From Candidatus Scatomonas merdigallinarum (GTDB lineage Bacteria; Bacillota; Clostridia; Lachnospirales; Lachnospiraceae), in the NCBI GenBank assembly GCA_018716305.1, contig DVKB01000005.1:46869-110868 (forward strand): a stretch of 64,000 bases of DNA. Direction: 5' to 3'. Shown here in pieces: positions 1 to 8,978 of this stretch (the stretch's first letter is position 1; every line of letters starts with the position of its first letter). A program made the translations under genes and the position numbers. The notes under the pieces are model-generated. The model saw only the letters and a list, made by a program, of their open reading frames with translations, made no database searches and was not told where the DNA came from.

Positions 1-838
1 TGATGCCGTATCTGTCCTGTGCCTGTACCATCAGCTGACCTGCCTCCCGCAGCTTTGAGCCGGTGCTGACCCGGCTGTTGATGATATCGTTCATCCGCGC
101 GGCAGAATAATTTGAAACACTCCTCAAAGGCAGGTACTGAAAATAGTTAAAAAAAGGATCCGAAGCATTTACCGAATGTTCCCTGGTTCCTGACCGGTAA
201 TCCGACAGCATATACTCGAAATCTTCAAAGGTATAAAAGTAATGTCCGTCGTAACTGTAGTAATCTGCTCCGCTGCGCAGATAATCCGGAGCCTCTCCGT
301 TATCCAGATTGCTGAGATAACTGGTTCCTGCCAGATTGGTGGTAATCCGGTGGATCAGCCTGCCTCCGCTTACTTCGTAATGGCTGATGGAACTTGCCTC
401 ATCGACATTGACGATTGTCACCTCTGACGGCGATACCAGGCCGGCAACCCCCGACAGCATAAACTTTACCATGCCGTTTTCCATCCCCAGATAGGCAGCG
501 TCGGCCCCGTAATATCCGTTTGTATAACCATTTTCTCCGGTCACCGCGTCCGTATAATTTGTCACAACAGAACTGGAGGACTTGGTGCGGAAGTTGACCA
601 GCTGTCCTCCTTCTTCCAGCGTCAGGGGATTCCGTCCGATTACCGTATCCTCCTCACCGTCATCCTCTGCTTCAATGACATTTCCTTCCTCATCCACACC
701 GGTTACATGTTCCAGCGCCTCCCTATTTTCGCCTTGAAAAAAACTTTCTTCTTCCTCTTCCCGGGCCCACACTGCCCCTGACGCGCTGGTTATTCCCAGA
801 CAAATACATGAAAGCAGCGAAATATATTTTTTTATCAC
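1..838 (-). CDS. Secreted glucosaminidase-type cell-wall hydrolase (5' part only)
   Basis: The gene runs off the left edge; only about 279 N-terminal residues are present, read continuously without a stop. I place the start at a GTG (836-838) preceded by AAAGGAGA about 10 nt upstream. Residues 1-26 form a signal peptide (KK, hydrophobic core, cleavage probably after AVWA). A Glu/Asp-rich linker follows (about 27-65). From about residue 195 the segment with YFYTFEDFEYML, FNYFQYLPLRS and YSAARMNDIINS resembles the region just before the catalytic domain of clostridial GH73 endo-beta-N-acetylglucosaminidases. The catalytic residues are outside the window, so the activity is inferred from family resemblance. 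It lies downstream of rfbA and may be cotranscribed with it; a role in peptidoglycan turnover outside the membrane fits the neighbouring wall-polysaccharide genes. Confidence 0.6.
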   Translation of the reverse strand, partial: MIKKYISLLSCICLGITSASGAVWAREEEEESFFQGENREALEHVTGVDEEGNVIEAEDDGEEDTVIGRNPLTLEEGGQLVNFRTKSSSSVVTNYTDAVTGENGYTNGYYGADAAYLGMENGMVKFMLSGVAGLVSPSEVTIVNVDEASSISHYEVSGGRLIHRITTNLAGTSYLSNLDNGEAPDYLRSGADYYSYDGHYFYTFEDFEYMLSDYRSGTREHSVNASDPFFNYFQYLPLRSVSNYSAARMNDIINSRVSTGSKLREAGQLMVQAQDRYGI

Positions 839-928
839 TTAAATACCGTCTCCTTTCTGTGCTTGTGATGGAACACCGGAAAACCGTAACCTCTGCTCCT
901 CCTTACGTCTAAGGCGCCGCGCTGAATT

Positions 929-1798
929 TTATAAGCCCTCGGCGATTTCCATCAGGTACTGTCCATAGGCCGTTTTCAGCAGCGGCTGAGCCAGCTGTAT
1001 CAGCTGATCTCTGTTTATAAAACCTCGTTTATAGGCAATTTCCTCAATACAGGAAATATATAAGCCCTGTCTCTTTTGAAATGCCGCGACAAAATCAGCC
1101 GCGTCCAGCAAGGCGTCATGATTTCCCGTATCCAGCCACGCGAATCCTCGTCCCAGTGTCTCCACATGAAGCGTTCCCCGCCTGAGATATTCATTGTTTA
1201 CACTTGTAATTTCTATTTCACCTCTGGCTGAAGGTTGTACGTTTTTCGCAATCTCCACCACATCATTATCATAGAAATACAGACCCGGAACCGCGTATTT
1301 GGATTTCGGATGTTCCGGTTTTTCTTCAATGGAAAGAGCCCGCCCGTCCTGGTCAAACTCTACCACTCCATATTCTCTCGGATCCTTTACATAATATCCG
1401 AAAATAGTGGCTCCCTGTTCCCGCTCCGCGGCTGCCTTCAGAACCCGGGAAAAGCTCTGTCCATAAAAGATATTATCTCCCAAAACCAGCGCAACTCTGT
1501 CGCTTCCGATAAATTTCTCTCCCACAATAAAAGCATCCGCCAGGCCTCTCGGTGTTTCCTGAACCGCATAGGTAAAGGAAAGCCCCAGCTGCTCTCCTGT
1601 TCCGAACAGTTCTTCAAACACTTTAATGTCTCTTGGCGTGGAAATAATGAGAATTTCCCGGATTCCCGCCAGCATCAGGGTGGACAGCGGATAATAGATC
1701 ATCGGTTTATCATATACCGGCATGATCTGCTTTGAAATTGCTTTTGTCAACGGATACAGTCTGGTGCCGGAGCCTCCGGCTAAAATTATACCTTTCAT
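929..1798 (-). CDS. rfbA: Glucose-1-phosphate thymidylyltransferase
   Basis: Joins glucose-1-phosphate and dTTP to give dTDP-glucose plus pyrophosphate, the first step to dTDP-L-rhamnose (cytoplasm). 289 residues, the normal family length. The N-terminal nucleotide-binding signature [11 protein letters not shown] (about residues 8-18) is followed by the [17 protein letters not shown] segment, and LGDNIFYG near residue 108 carries the metal/sugar-phosphate site. Start ATG has GGAGG five bases upstream. It follows rfbB with a 76-nt gap that contains a stem-loop, so its expression may be partly uncoupled from rfbB. The rfbC/rfbD partners lie about 20 kb away. The dTDP-glucose made here could also feed the RffA-type aminotransferase at 37-38 kb. 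Confidence 0.97.
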   Translation of the reverse strand: MKGIILAGGSGTRLYPLTKAISKQIMPVYDKPMIYYPLSTLMLAGIREILIISTPRDIKVFEELFGTGEQLGLSFTYAVQETPRGLADAFIVGEKFIGSDRVALVLGDNIFYGQSFSRVLKAAAEREQGATIFGYYVKDPREYGVVEFDQDGRALSIEEKPEHPKSKYAVPGLYFYDNDVVEIAKNVQPSARGEIEITSVNNEYLRRGTLHVETLGRGFAWLDTGNHDALLDAADFVAAFQKRQGLYISCIEEIAYKRGFINRDQLIQLAQPLLKTAYGQYLMEIAEGL

Positions 1799-1816
1799 AT
1801 CTTCCTCCTTTTTTAG

Positions 1817-1865
1817 AAAAGACGCAAAAAGACAGTGTCCATGCCACTGTATTTCTGCGTCTTTT
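1817..1865 (-). terminator. Stem-loop between rfbB and rfbA, possible partial terminator
   Basis: AAAAGACGCA (1817-1826) pairs with TGCGTCTTTT (1856-1865), and inside it ACAGTG (1832-1837) pairs with CACTGT (1845-1850). The hairpin begins 9 nt after the rfbB stop. On the minus strand the exit tract is TTTTCT followed by A residues, a short U tract, so it could attenuate rather than stop transcription into rfbA. On the plus strand the tract is seven T. No plus-strand gene ends nearby. Confidence 0.55.
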
Positions 1866-1874
1866 TTTCAGATC

Positions 1875-2957
1875 TCAGCGATTACTGTACATATCGTCAT
1901 AATATTTTTGATAATCCCCACTGGTTACGTGATTCATCCACTCTTCGTGTTCGAAATACCATTCAATCGTTTTGCGAATGCCCACTTCAAAAGTGGTCTC
2001 AGGATACCAGCCTACCTCAGCGCGGATTTTATCCGGAGCAATGGCATAGCGGCGGTCATGCCCTTTTCTGTCCTCCACAAAGGTAATCAATTCGTCTGTA
2101 ATACCAGCTTTTCTCGGATCACTGTCCGGCAGCATTTCCCTTAAGGTTTCCAGAATTGTGTGGATAATCTGGAGATTCTGCCTCTCGTTGTGGCCTCCGA
2201 TATTATAGGTCTCAAACAGTCTTCCCTTTTCCTGTACCATATCAATTCCCTTGCAGTGATCTTCCACATACAGCCAGTCACGGACATTTTTTCCATCTCC
2301 ATATACCGGCAGCTTTCTTCCGTGGAGCGCGTTATTGATCATCAGCGGGATCAGTTTCTCAGGGAACTGATACGGGCCGTAATTGTTGCTGCAATTTGTA
2401 ATATTGGCCGGGAATTTGTACGTATCCATATAAGCCTTTACCAGCATGTCGGAAGATGCTTTACTGGCGGAGTAAGGACTGTGAGGCGCATACGGGGTTG
2501 TCTCATAGAAGTATCCGCCGTCCTCTTCCAGCGAACCATATACTTCGTCCGTGGAGACATGCAGGAATTTGTGGTCCGGTTTAAAACTGCCGTCCGGAAG
2601 TTCCCAGGCTGCCTTCGCCGCGTTCAGCATTACCAGAGTTCCCAGTACATTGGTTTTTACAAACACTTCCGGATGCTTGATGCTCCGGTCTACATGACTT
2701 TCCGCCGCGAAATGAACCACTCTCTGAATGTCATTTTCCGCGAAGACTGCATTAATCTTCTCCGTATCACAGATATCCGCTTTGATGAACGTATAGTTCT
2801 CACGGTTTTCAATGTCTGCCAGATTTTCAAGATTTCCGGCATAGGTCAGTTTATCGACATTGATAATCCGGATCTCATTTCCATATTTTTTGAACATGTA
2901 ATGAATATAGTTGGAACCGATAAATCCGGCTCCCCCCGTTACCAAATAGGTCCTCAT
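1875..2957 (-). CDS. rfbB: dTDP-glucose 4,6-dehydratase
   Basis: Converts dTDP-glucose to dTDP-4-keto-6-deoxyglucose with bound NAD. About 360 residues, normal for RmlB. Motifs: GGAGFIGSNY (NAD-binding Rossmann fold at the N terminus), DEVYGSL, and the YSASKASSD catalytic Tyr-x3-Lys near residue 160. An ATG five codons upstream (2970-2972) is in frame, but it overlaps the GGAGG that sits eight bases before the ATG at 2955-2957, so the inner start is chosen (MRTYLVTGG). A good promoter lies just upstream. Its product is the branch point for L-rhamnose (rfbC/rfbD) and for 4-amino-6-deoxy sugars (rffA homologue at 37 kb). Confidence 0.96.
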   Translation of the reverse strand: MRTYLVTGGAGFIGSNYIHYMFKKYGNEIRIINVDKLTYAGNLENLADIENRENYTFIKADICDTEKINAVFAENDIQRVVHFAAESHVDRSIKHPEVFVKTNVLGTLVMLNAAKAAWELPDGSFKPDHKFLHVSTDEVYGSLEEDGGYFYETTPYAPHSPYSASKASSDMLVKAYMDTYKFPANITNCSNNYGPYQFPEKLIPLMINNALHGRKLPVYGDGKNVRDWLYVEDHCKGIDMVQEKGRLFETYNIGGHNERQNLQIIHTILETLREMLPDSDPRKAGITDELITFVEDRKGHDRRYAIAPDKIRAEVGWYPETTFEVGIRKTIEWYFEHEEWMNHVTSGDYQKYYDDMYSNR

Positions 2958-2999
2958 TCTCCAATCCTCCATAAATCCTGCGAAAATAATATCGTTGGT

Positions 3000-3028
3000 A
3001 TTATAGCATTGTCTTTTTCAAATAGCAA
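3000..3028 (-). promoter_or_regulatory. Sigma-A-type promoter of rfbB with extended -10
   Basis: On the minus strand TTGCTA (3023-3028), a 17-nt spacer, then TATAAT (3000-3005), preceded by TGC (extended -10). Transcription would start near 2993, about 35 nt before the rfbB ATG. The promoter is nearly identical to the rfbC promoter at 21981-22009 (24 of 29 positions). Confidence 0.7.
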
Positions 3029-3163
3029 CTGCAACCGCCTAGAGTTTTACACTGTTTTTTCAAATACCGCTCTTGACCACCGAGTTTCTTTCCTAATACC
3101 TATTGATTTTCTTTCACGCCATGTTAGAATAAAAGACATCGCAGACTGATTCATATACCTACT

Positions 3164-4444
3164 TTATTTTTTCCATCGAGACAGGAGATCTTTGATATTA
3201 CGTACAGGTGCTGTAAGTTTCCAGCTTTTGGAATTTATGATCACATCCAGATCGTGCTGAACTGCTTGTCTGCGGCGGTCTGTCTCAGAAAGTTCCTGTT
3301 TAAGCTGTAAAATTTGCGCATCTTTCTGTGCATTCTGTTCCTGACAGGCTTCCAGAATTTTTTCCATCTGATGTATCTTCTGGTAGGCCATGTCCAGATG
3401 CTGCCTCTGCTGTGCTAACTGCTCCGGATATTTTCTGGTAAAGGTATCATTGAACAGATGGATCTTTGTATATTTTCCACATTCAATGGTAGAATAGTGA
3501 TACGTATTTTTTAATAAATCAGAAAGCTTCCTATCTTCCATAAGTTTCTCCAGCGGAAAAAGCCCTAGGGGGGAGGGCCAGGAAGACCACTGAATCGGTC
3601 TGCACAGCAGGAAAGCCTTTTCACAGAGAAGTTCCTGAGAGCTTTTTGAATCCGGATACACGAAAAAATCTTTGAATGTGCGGATAAACAAATCGTCATC
3701 CATATCATCAAAAAAGCGGTGGCGAATACACATATATTCGTTATAAAAACGGGTATCATGTTCTTCGGAGCAGCTGCTGACATTTACTTTCGGATCTGAA
3801 ACCCGCCTATAATACACCAGAGGTTCTTCCAGAATCCCGAAGGAAAATTTTTTAGTAAACCGAACCCACCATTCAAAATCCATTGCCTGAATGTAAAACA
3901 GATTGTGACTGCCGATCTCCGCCAAAGACTCCCGTGTGATCAAAGAGGACGGATTATTTAGGCGGTTTCCGTAGAAAAAGAAAAACCTGAGCCAATATTC
4001 CCGGGATTCAGTATGCGCCGAGAATTGCTCCTGCAACTCCGGCATTTTATCATCAATTACTGCGCCGTTTTCATCAATGAGCGTGACCCAGGTAAAACAT
4101 CCCTGATGCTGCGGGTTGCTGCGAAGATAACAGATCTGTTTTTCCAGCTTATTCGGAAACCAGATATCATCGCTGTCAATAATAGCAATATAGTCCCCGC
4201 GAACTTTAGAAAACCCAATATTTGTAGCATAAGCAATATGCCGATTTTCCGGCAGTTCAAAATATTCTATTCGAGGATCATTAAACTTCCGGACAATCTG
4301 CCCGGTTAAATCATTCGAACCATCGTTGATGATAATAAGCTGCAGATTTTGATATGTCTGTTCTAAAACACTGCGTATACTTTTTTCAATAAATTCTTCT
4401 GCATTATAGGCAGTCATAATCACACTTATTAACGGTTTGCTCAT
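3164..4444 (-). CDS. GT2 family glycosyltransferase with C-terminal coiled coil
   Basis: 426 residues, cytoplasmic. GT-A fold at the N terminus: PLISVIMTAYNAEEF, INDGSND (about residue 40) and the metal-binding IDSDD (about 89-93), the usual nucleotide-sugar site of GT2 enzymes. The middle part (FFFFYGNRLNNPSSL, MDFEWWVRF) is shared with the paralogue at 10804-12093. Residues about 340-405 are Gln/Glu/Lys-rich and probably a coiled coil, ending in SKSWKLTAPVR, a tail common in multi-enzyme rhamnan/O-antigen transferases. Donor and acceptor cannot be read from the sequence; transfer of a sugar within the surface polysaccharide is the likely role. It has its own promoter and is divergent from the pyruvyl-transferase-like gene. 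Confidence 0.85.
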   Translation of the reverse strand: MSKPLISVIMTAYNAEEFIEKSIRSVLEQTYQNLQLIIINDGSNDLTGQIVRKFNDPRIEYFELPENRHIAYATNIGFSKVRGDYIAIIDSDDIWFPNKLEKQICYLRSNPQHQGCFTWVTLIDENGAVIDDKMPELQEQFSAHTESREYWLRFFFFYGNRLNNPSSLITRESLAEIGSHNLFYIQAMDFEWWVRFTKKFSFGILEEPLVYYRRVSDPKVNVSSCSEEHDTRFYNEYMCIRHRFFDDMDDDLFIRTFKDFFVYPDSKSSQELLCEKAFLLCRPIQWSSWPSPLGLFPLEKLMEDRKLSDLLKNTYHYSTIECGKYTKIHLFNDTFTRKYPEQLAQQRQHLDMAYQKIHQMEKILEACQEQNAQKDAQILQLKQELSETDRRRQAVQHDLDVIINSKSWKLTAPVRNIKDLLSRWKK

Positions 4445-4473
4445 AATTCTCTGCTCCTTGACAAGATGCTTTA

Positions 4474-4503
4474 ATTATACGATAAAGTCTGGCAGAATCG
4501 CAA
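4474..4503 (-). promoter_or_regulatory. Probable promoter of the GT2 gene at 3164-4444
   Basis: Minus strand TTGCGA (4498-4503), 18-nt spacer, TATAAT (4474-4479). Lies in the 111-nt divergent intergenic region. The plus-strand promoter for the opposite gene is less clear; CATAAT at 4513-4518 is the best -10 candidate. Confidence 0.5.
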
Positions 4504-4555
4504 CTAGAAGTCCATAATTCTAAAGGAACACATAAATTCTTATTTGGAGGTACTC

Positions 4556-5668
4556 ATGAAACGTGTAATGATCCATGCTTATCTGGCCGGAAATCTTGGC
4601 GATGATCTCTTTGTTGTTATGCTGTGCCGTCGATACCCCAATATAAAGTTTCATATCCTGGCAGATGAATCTTACAAGCAAAAATTTCAAGATTTAAAGA
4701 ATTGCAGGATCTTTTCAGAAAACGATTTTATAGTAAAAAAAATAAATCATTTTCTGCAGAAGCGCGGAATCTCCCGCGGATTCTGGAAACTGATGGTCCG
4801 CGGCTCCAAAGCTGTCATCCACATCGGCGGTTCTTCTTTTGTCCAGCACTATGATGATTGGTCCGCCTTTTTCGGAACAGATTTATATCTGGCGGAAAAA
4901 AGTAAGGGTCTTTACTTAATCGGCAGCAACTTCGGCCCATTTACAGATCCGAATTATCTGAGCGCCTACCATAATTTATTTCAAAAGTACAAAGGGATCT
5001 GCTTCCGCGATCAGCAATCCTATCAGCTTTTTTCGGATCTTCCCCATGCCGCCTGGGCCCCCGATGTAGTGTTTAACCTGCATCCCACATTAAAGCCCAA
5101 AAAGAGAAAGCTTCTGATCGCCCCGGTATATCTTGAAAACCGCACAGGTAAATATCCGCTCCATATGTTCCAGGACGCGTACCTGAATTTTCATTTAGTC
5201 ATGATCCGTCATTTTATCCAGATGGGATATCAGATTGTTTTGACGGGTTTCTGTGTTCCTCAGGGGGATGGAATTATCATACAGAAACTCTATCAGGCCC
5301 TGGATCCTCCCCAAAGAGATTCTGTGCGATGTGTATTATATGACAAAAACCTTTCCTCCATCCTGCAGGAATTTAAAGAAAGTGAGTATGTGATCGGAAC
5401 CCGATTCCACAGTATTATCCTGGGTCTGATATGCCAGTGCCGGGTTTTTCCTGTCATTTACGATCAGAAAACCGCCAACACCCTGGAAACTCTTCGCTTT
5501 CCATCTCATTTTCATCTGACTGAACTGAATGGAATTTCTTCAGAGGATCTGCAGAAAGGCTGGATCCGGCTCGATCCGCCGGAAATCCAGAGACTCCGCA
5601 GGGAAGCTGAAAAACAATTTCAATGGACGGATATCCTGTTTCGGCATAATGCCTCCAAATCAGAATAA
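4556..5668 (+). CDS. Polysaccharide pyruvyl transferase family protein
   Basis: 370 residues, PF04230-like (CsaB/WcaK superfamily). Seen: N-terminal AYLAGNLGDDLFV (phosphate/donor loop), VIHIGGSSFVQ near residue 95, FRDQQSY, and the C-terminal GTRFHSIILGL with the conserved Arg-x-His. Family members transfer pyruvate from phosphoenolpyruvate onto a sugar as a ketal, on cytoplasmic lipid-linked precursors. The start is ATG 4556, with GGAGG five bases upstream; an in-frame TTG four codons earlier overlaps that site. It is the only plus-strand gene in the first 61 kb and ends at a strong bidirectional terminator facing the SLH-domain pectinesterase. SLH domains usually bind pyruvylated wall polymer, so the pairing may be functional. 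Confidence 0.82.
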   Translation: MKRVMIHAYLAGNLGDDLFVVMLCRRYPNIKFHILADESYKQKFQDLKNCRIFSENDFIVKKINHFLQKRGISRGFWKLMVRGSKAVIHIGGSSFVQHYDDWSAFFGTDLYLAEKSKGLYLIGSNFGPFTDPNYLSAYHNLFQKYKGICFRDQQSYQLFSDLPHAAWAPDVVFNLHPTLKPKKRKLLIAPVYLENRTGKYPLHMFQDAYLNFHLVMIRHFIQMGYQIVLTGFCVPQGDGIIIQKLYQALDPPQRDSVRCVLYDKNLSSILQEFKESEYVIGTRFHSIILGLICQCRVFPVIYDQKTANTLETLRFPSHFHLTELNGISSEDLQKGWIRLDPPEIQRLRREAEKQFQWTDILFRHNASKSE

Positions 5669-5671
5669 AAA

Positions 5672-5717
5672 TCCCCTGGCTGCCAATATATGCTGCTGGC
5701 GCCAGGGGAACTCTTTT
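5672..5717. terminator. Bidirectional intrinsic terminator
   Basis: TCCCCTGGC (5672-5680) pairs with GCCAGGGGA (5701-5709); extra GCCA/TGGC pairs extend the stem past a one-base bulge. It is followed by CTCTTTTT on the plus strand, and on the minus strand by ATTTTTATT. It sits 3 nt after the stop of the pyruvyl-transferase-like gene and about 50 nt after the stop of the convergent pectinesterase gene, serving both. Confidence 0.82.
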
Positions 5718-5760
5718 TCCGGCATAGATCTAAAAAGCGGAAATACCCGGATTTATTATG

Positions 5761-8700
5761 TTACAGATTATATTTCTCGGCAAAACGCATAATGACGGCA
5801 GCGCATTCCGCTCTGGCCGCGCAGCCCTGCGGATCCAGCACTGTCTCATTGTATTTTCCGGTAATAATTCCGGCTCCTACCGCCCACTTCATGGCATCTT
5901 CCGCAAAGCTGCTGACATACGCCGCATCCTGATAGCCGCTTAATTCTTTTGAATCGCTGACATCATAACCCTGGTATTTCGCATAGCGGTACAGCATGGT
6001 TACCAGCTGCTCCCGATTCATCGTATCACCAGGGCCAAACAGACCTGTATTCTCATATCCGGTCAGGATTCCCCTGCTGTTTGCCCAGATAATCGCGTCT
6101 GTAAACCATACCCCTTCCGGAACGTCAGGGAATACCGGCCGGTACTCTGACGGTGTTTCCCCGCCGATGCGGTAAAGGATCAACGCTGCCTGCGCTCTGG
6201 CGACTTCTTCTGTAGGAGCAAAGACTGTATCTGACAGCCCTGTCATCAGTCCTTTTTCAAACACATATTTTACATAGCTGTAATACCAGGCTTCCTTCGG
6301 CACATCTGTAAAAACCATCTCCGCCGGCTGTACACTGGAATAATCTGTAAAGGAGGGAGTCCATTTTCCAATGGAAGAACCGAATCCCATCTGATCCAGA
6401 AGCTCCTTTATCTGATCCCGGACATCTTCCGTCACCTCCATGGTTCCCAGTGTAATTTCTTTGTAATCCTCCGGGTCAAGATAGTTTCCGGATGGATCTT
6501 TACTATTGATCTCCGCGAAACGGACATCTTCGTGGTAAGTGACATCCCTGGTCTCGCCGTTTTGATCCTTTCTCGTCCATACGCTCCATCTCTCATCCTG
6601 GATCAGGGGATCCATGTAGCATTCGATAAAGATTGCCGCTGAAGAAGTATTTTCATACGCGGGATTTTTGTGTTCCGGATCGTAAACCGTCAGGTAGCTG
6701 CTTCCATCTTCTCTTCTGGCTGTTTCCGTATAGCATTCCGTCTGCCAGGGCCGTCCCAGGCTTACAGTGCTGTCTTCTCCATAAGAGGGATCCACCGTCA
6801 GGGTACATCCGGAAAATACAAAACCGACATTGCCTTTTTTGGTGTTGGCCGCGGTAAAGTAGCCTGTATCTCTGCCGGCAAATCCGGCCATGTGAAGTTT
6901 ACAGTTCAGGAAATAGGCTTCCGCATCGCCAAATATAAAATCTACTGTTCCTTCAATATAACAGTCCTCCACCTGTACTCTGGCGCCTGCCCCATGGAGA
7001 TACAGGGTGTCCTGACGGCCAAGAAACTGACAATTTTTCAGATAAACCTTGTCCGCCGCGGATCCGAAGGCCGCGGCAGGCGTCTGCTGCCCCTCCCCGG
7101 TATGATCCGCAATATTATAGCTGTTCTGAAAGGTAATGCCGGAAGCGCTGAAGCCTGTGGCATTGGCCGTCAGCAGCACCGTACCGCACTGGTCGGTTCC
7201 CACATCATATTCATCCTGAGGAATAAATTCCCCCTCCGCGTTAAATGTATTAGAAGAATAATAACTCTCCTCAATTACAATCTCTCCGCCATTGCTGTAC
7301 ATGGGCTGGAAAGATACCCAAGGCTTATCCACCGTAACTTTTTCAGTATAAGTCCCCGGCGCGATCAGAAGTACCAGCGGTTCTGACGCGCTGGACTCAT
7401 TTTCATTGAGGGCTTCCTGGATGGATGTATAGTCACAGTTTCCGTTCAAACCGACCGTTACAGTTCTGGCGTTAACCGTGCTGTCGCTCATGTAATCTAC
7501 TGTGATTCCCGTAAGATAGCAGCTTCCCGTTCCATCCTCGCTGAGGAACTCCAGCGGAAGATATGTATTTTCCTCTACTGCCGGAAGGGCTGTCTCCTTC
7601 CCCAGAAAAATCTCTGTCCCATCCAGCAGGACCGTAAGATTATTATAATTATTTCCGGACAGCATAATGGACGCGCCCTGTGTATCCGGCGCTACCGGAA
7701 TATAAAGAGTGGTTCCTGCCGCTATCTGCGTATCGTTTCCTCCCGCGGCTGCTGTACGCGGAGAGAATTTTCCCGTTGTGGCGTCAATCTGAATCCCGTC
7801 AAATTCTCCTTTCGCGCCCTGCACAGCAGGCCGTTCTACCGGACTGCTCTCCGTAAAATCCCAGGTCTTATCTTTTGCCTCCACCACAGGCGTGCCGTAA
7901 TCGCTGTCCGACCCATAGTTCAAGGAAATTGTATTTACATAGCAGATTGTATCAAACTCCACCTTCAGGTATCGGGGATAGGAAGCCGCATCGCTCATAT
8001 CCAGCGTAATCTCCGCATTGGAGGTACAGACAGTACCTTCCACTTTGATCTGCGAGGCAGTATGCCCGTCCTGGGTACCTGCGATTAACAGCACCGCGCC
8101 TTTTTCATCATAGGCTGCCGGAATATAAAGCACCGTGCCCGCGTTCACCACCGCCCGGTTCTGATCCGGCTGGATATTAAATTTACCCGCTGCGGCATCC
8201 ACCTTCATATCCTCGAAGGTTCCTCTGTTCCCTTCCAGCTTGCTTCCCTCTGCCGGGTTTCCGCTCTCATCCAGCAGCCCCGCAGCACTGGCAAAACTAT
8301 ACGTTTTATCTTCCGGGAGAGCCTCTTCCGGTATTCCCGGGTATTCTTCTGCCGGCTCTTGATAAGACAGTGAAATTGTCTTTACATAGCTTTGTGAAAG
8401 AAATTCAATCACACAGGTTCCATCCGTCTCCCGGGCCTCCAGTGAGTAACTTCCGCTGCCCGAAAAAACCTCCTGCTCTGTACCGTTTATACAGATCTGG
8501 GATGTACTGCCTGAAAGCTGAATGGTCAGTTCCGCTCCCTCTGCATTTGCTTCCACCGGTATCATAAGCACGGTTCCCGCATTAATCTGAGTGTCGCCGG
8601 TCCTGGGAGAAAATTTTCCTTTCGCGGCGTCAATGAGAATACCCTGATATTCTCCCGTGGTACCCTCAACAAAGGGACGGGACGCATCTGTGCTCAGATC

Positions 8701-8835
8701 CCAGACTCGATCTCCTTCATGATGCTCCTGGGCTGCCTGCACTATCCGCGCGCTGCCTGGGATAAAAAATGTTCCCGCCAACATGCTGAACGTAAGTACT
8801 GCGGACAGCACGCCCGCTATCCACCTGCTTTTCAT
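5761..8835 (-). CDS. Secreted pectinesterase with three N-terminal modules and three SLH domains
   Basis: 1024 residues. Signal peptide 1-35 (cleavage near VQAA). Three related beta-sandwich-like modules follow (about 40-150, 165-310, 320-455), each opening with a WDF/WDL or YSF segment and containing a GKFSPRT/GKFNIQP and NAGT/AAGT motif; they look like carbohydrate-binding units. The pectinesterase beta-helix (about 455-800) contains GRQDTLY and GTVDFIFGDAEA with the two catalytic Asp, and LGRPW with the conserved Arg. Three SLH repeats fill about 835-1024 (FTDVPKEAWYYSYV, FPDVPEGVWFTDAI, YQDAAYVSSFAEDA), attaching the enzyme to the wall. It would demethylate methyl-ester groups of dietary pectin. 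Length is far above a single-domain esterase. Own promoter likely. Confidence 0.93.
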   Translation of the reverse strand: MKSRWIAGVLSAVLTFSMLAGTFFIPGSARIVQAAQEHHEGDRVWDLSTDASRPFVEGTTGEYQGILIDAAKGKFSPRTGDTQINAGTVLMIPVEANAEGAELTIQLSGSTSQICINGTEQEVFSGSGSYSLEARETDGTCVIEFLSQSYVKTISLSYQEPAEEYPGIPEEALPEDKTYSFASAAGLLDESGNPAEGSKLEGNRGTFEDMKVDAAAGKFNIQPDQNRAVVNAGTVLYIPAAYDEKGAVLLIAGTQDGHTASQIKVEGTVCTSNAEITLDMSDAASYPRYLKVEFDTICYVNTISLNYGSDSDYGTPVVEAKDKTWDFTESSPVERPAVQGAKGEFDGIQIDATTGKFSPRTAAAGGNDTQIAAGTTLYIPVAPDTQGASIMLSGNNYNNLTVLLDGTEIFLGKETALPAVEENTYLPLEFLSEDGTGSCYLTGITVDYMSDSTVNARTVTVGLNGNCDYTSIQEALNENESSASEPLVLLIAPGTYTEKVTVDKPWVSFQPMYSNGGEIVIEESYYSSNTFNAEGEFIPQDEYDVGTDQCGTVLLTANATGFSASGITFQNSYNIADHTGEGQQTPAAAFGSAADKVYLKNCQFLGRQDTLYLHGAGARVQVEDCYIEGTVDFIFGDAEAYFLNCKLHMAGFAGRDTGYFTAANTKKGNVGFVFSGCTLTVDPSYGEDSTVSLGRPWQTECYTETARREDGSSYLTVYDPEHKNPAYENTSSAAIFIECYMDPLIQDERWSVWTRKDQNGETRDVTYHEDVRFAEINSKDPSGNYLDPEDYKEITLGTMEVTEDVRDQIKELLDQMGFGSSIGKWTPSFTDYSSVQPAEMVFTDVPKEAWYYSYVKYVFEKGLMTGLSDTVFAPTEEVARAQAALILYRIGGETPSEYRPVFPDVPEGVWFTDAIIWANSRGILTGYENTGLFGPGDTMNREQLVTMLYRYAKYQGYDVSDSKELSGYQDAAYVSSFAEDAMKWAVGAGIITGKYNETVLDPQGCAARAECAAVIMRFAEKYNL

Positions 8836-8880
8836 AGTGACCGCCTCCTTCTCTGGAAAACAAACTATATGTTCCCTTAC

Positions 8881-8909
8881 ATGGTATATTTTCCCAAGGA
8901 GAGCGTCAA
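8881..8909 (-). promoter_or_regulatory. Possible promoter of the pectinesterase gene
   Basis: Minus strand TTGACG (8904-8909), 17-nt spacer, TACCAT (8881-8886). The -35 is good, the -10 weak. GGAGG lies a few bases before the pectinesterase ATG. Confidence 0.4.
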
Positions 8910-8978
8910 GCGATTATCTTACTTTTTTATACTGGTTTATAACTGTTTCTCCGAAACACCCCCTGTGCCCCGGTCATG

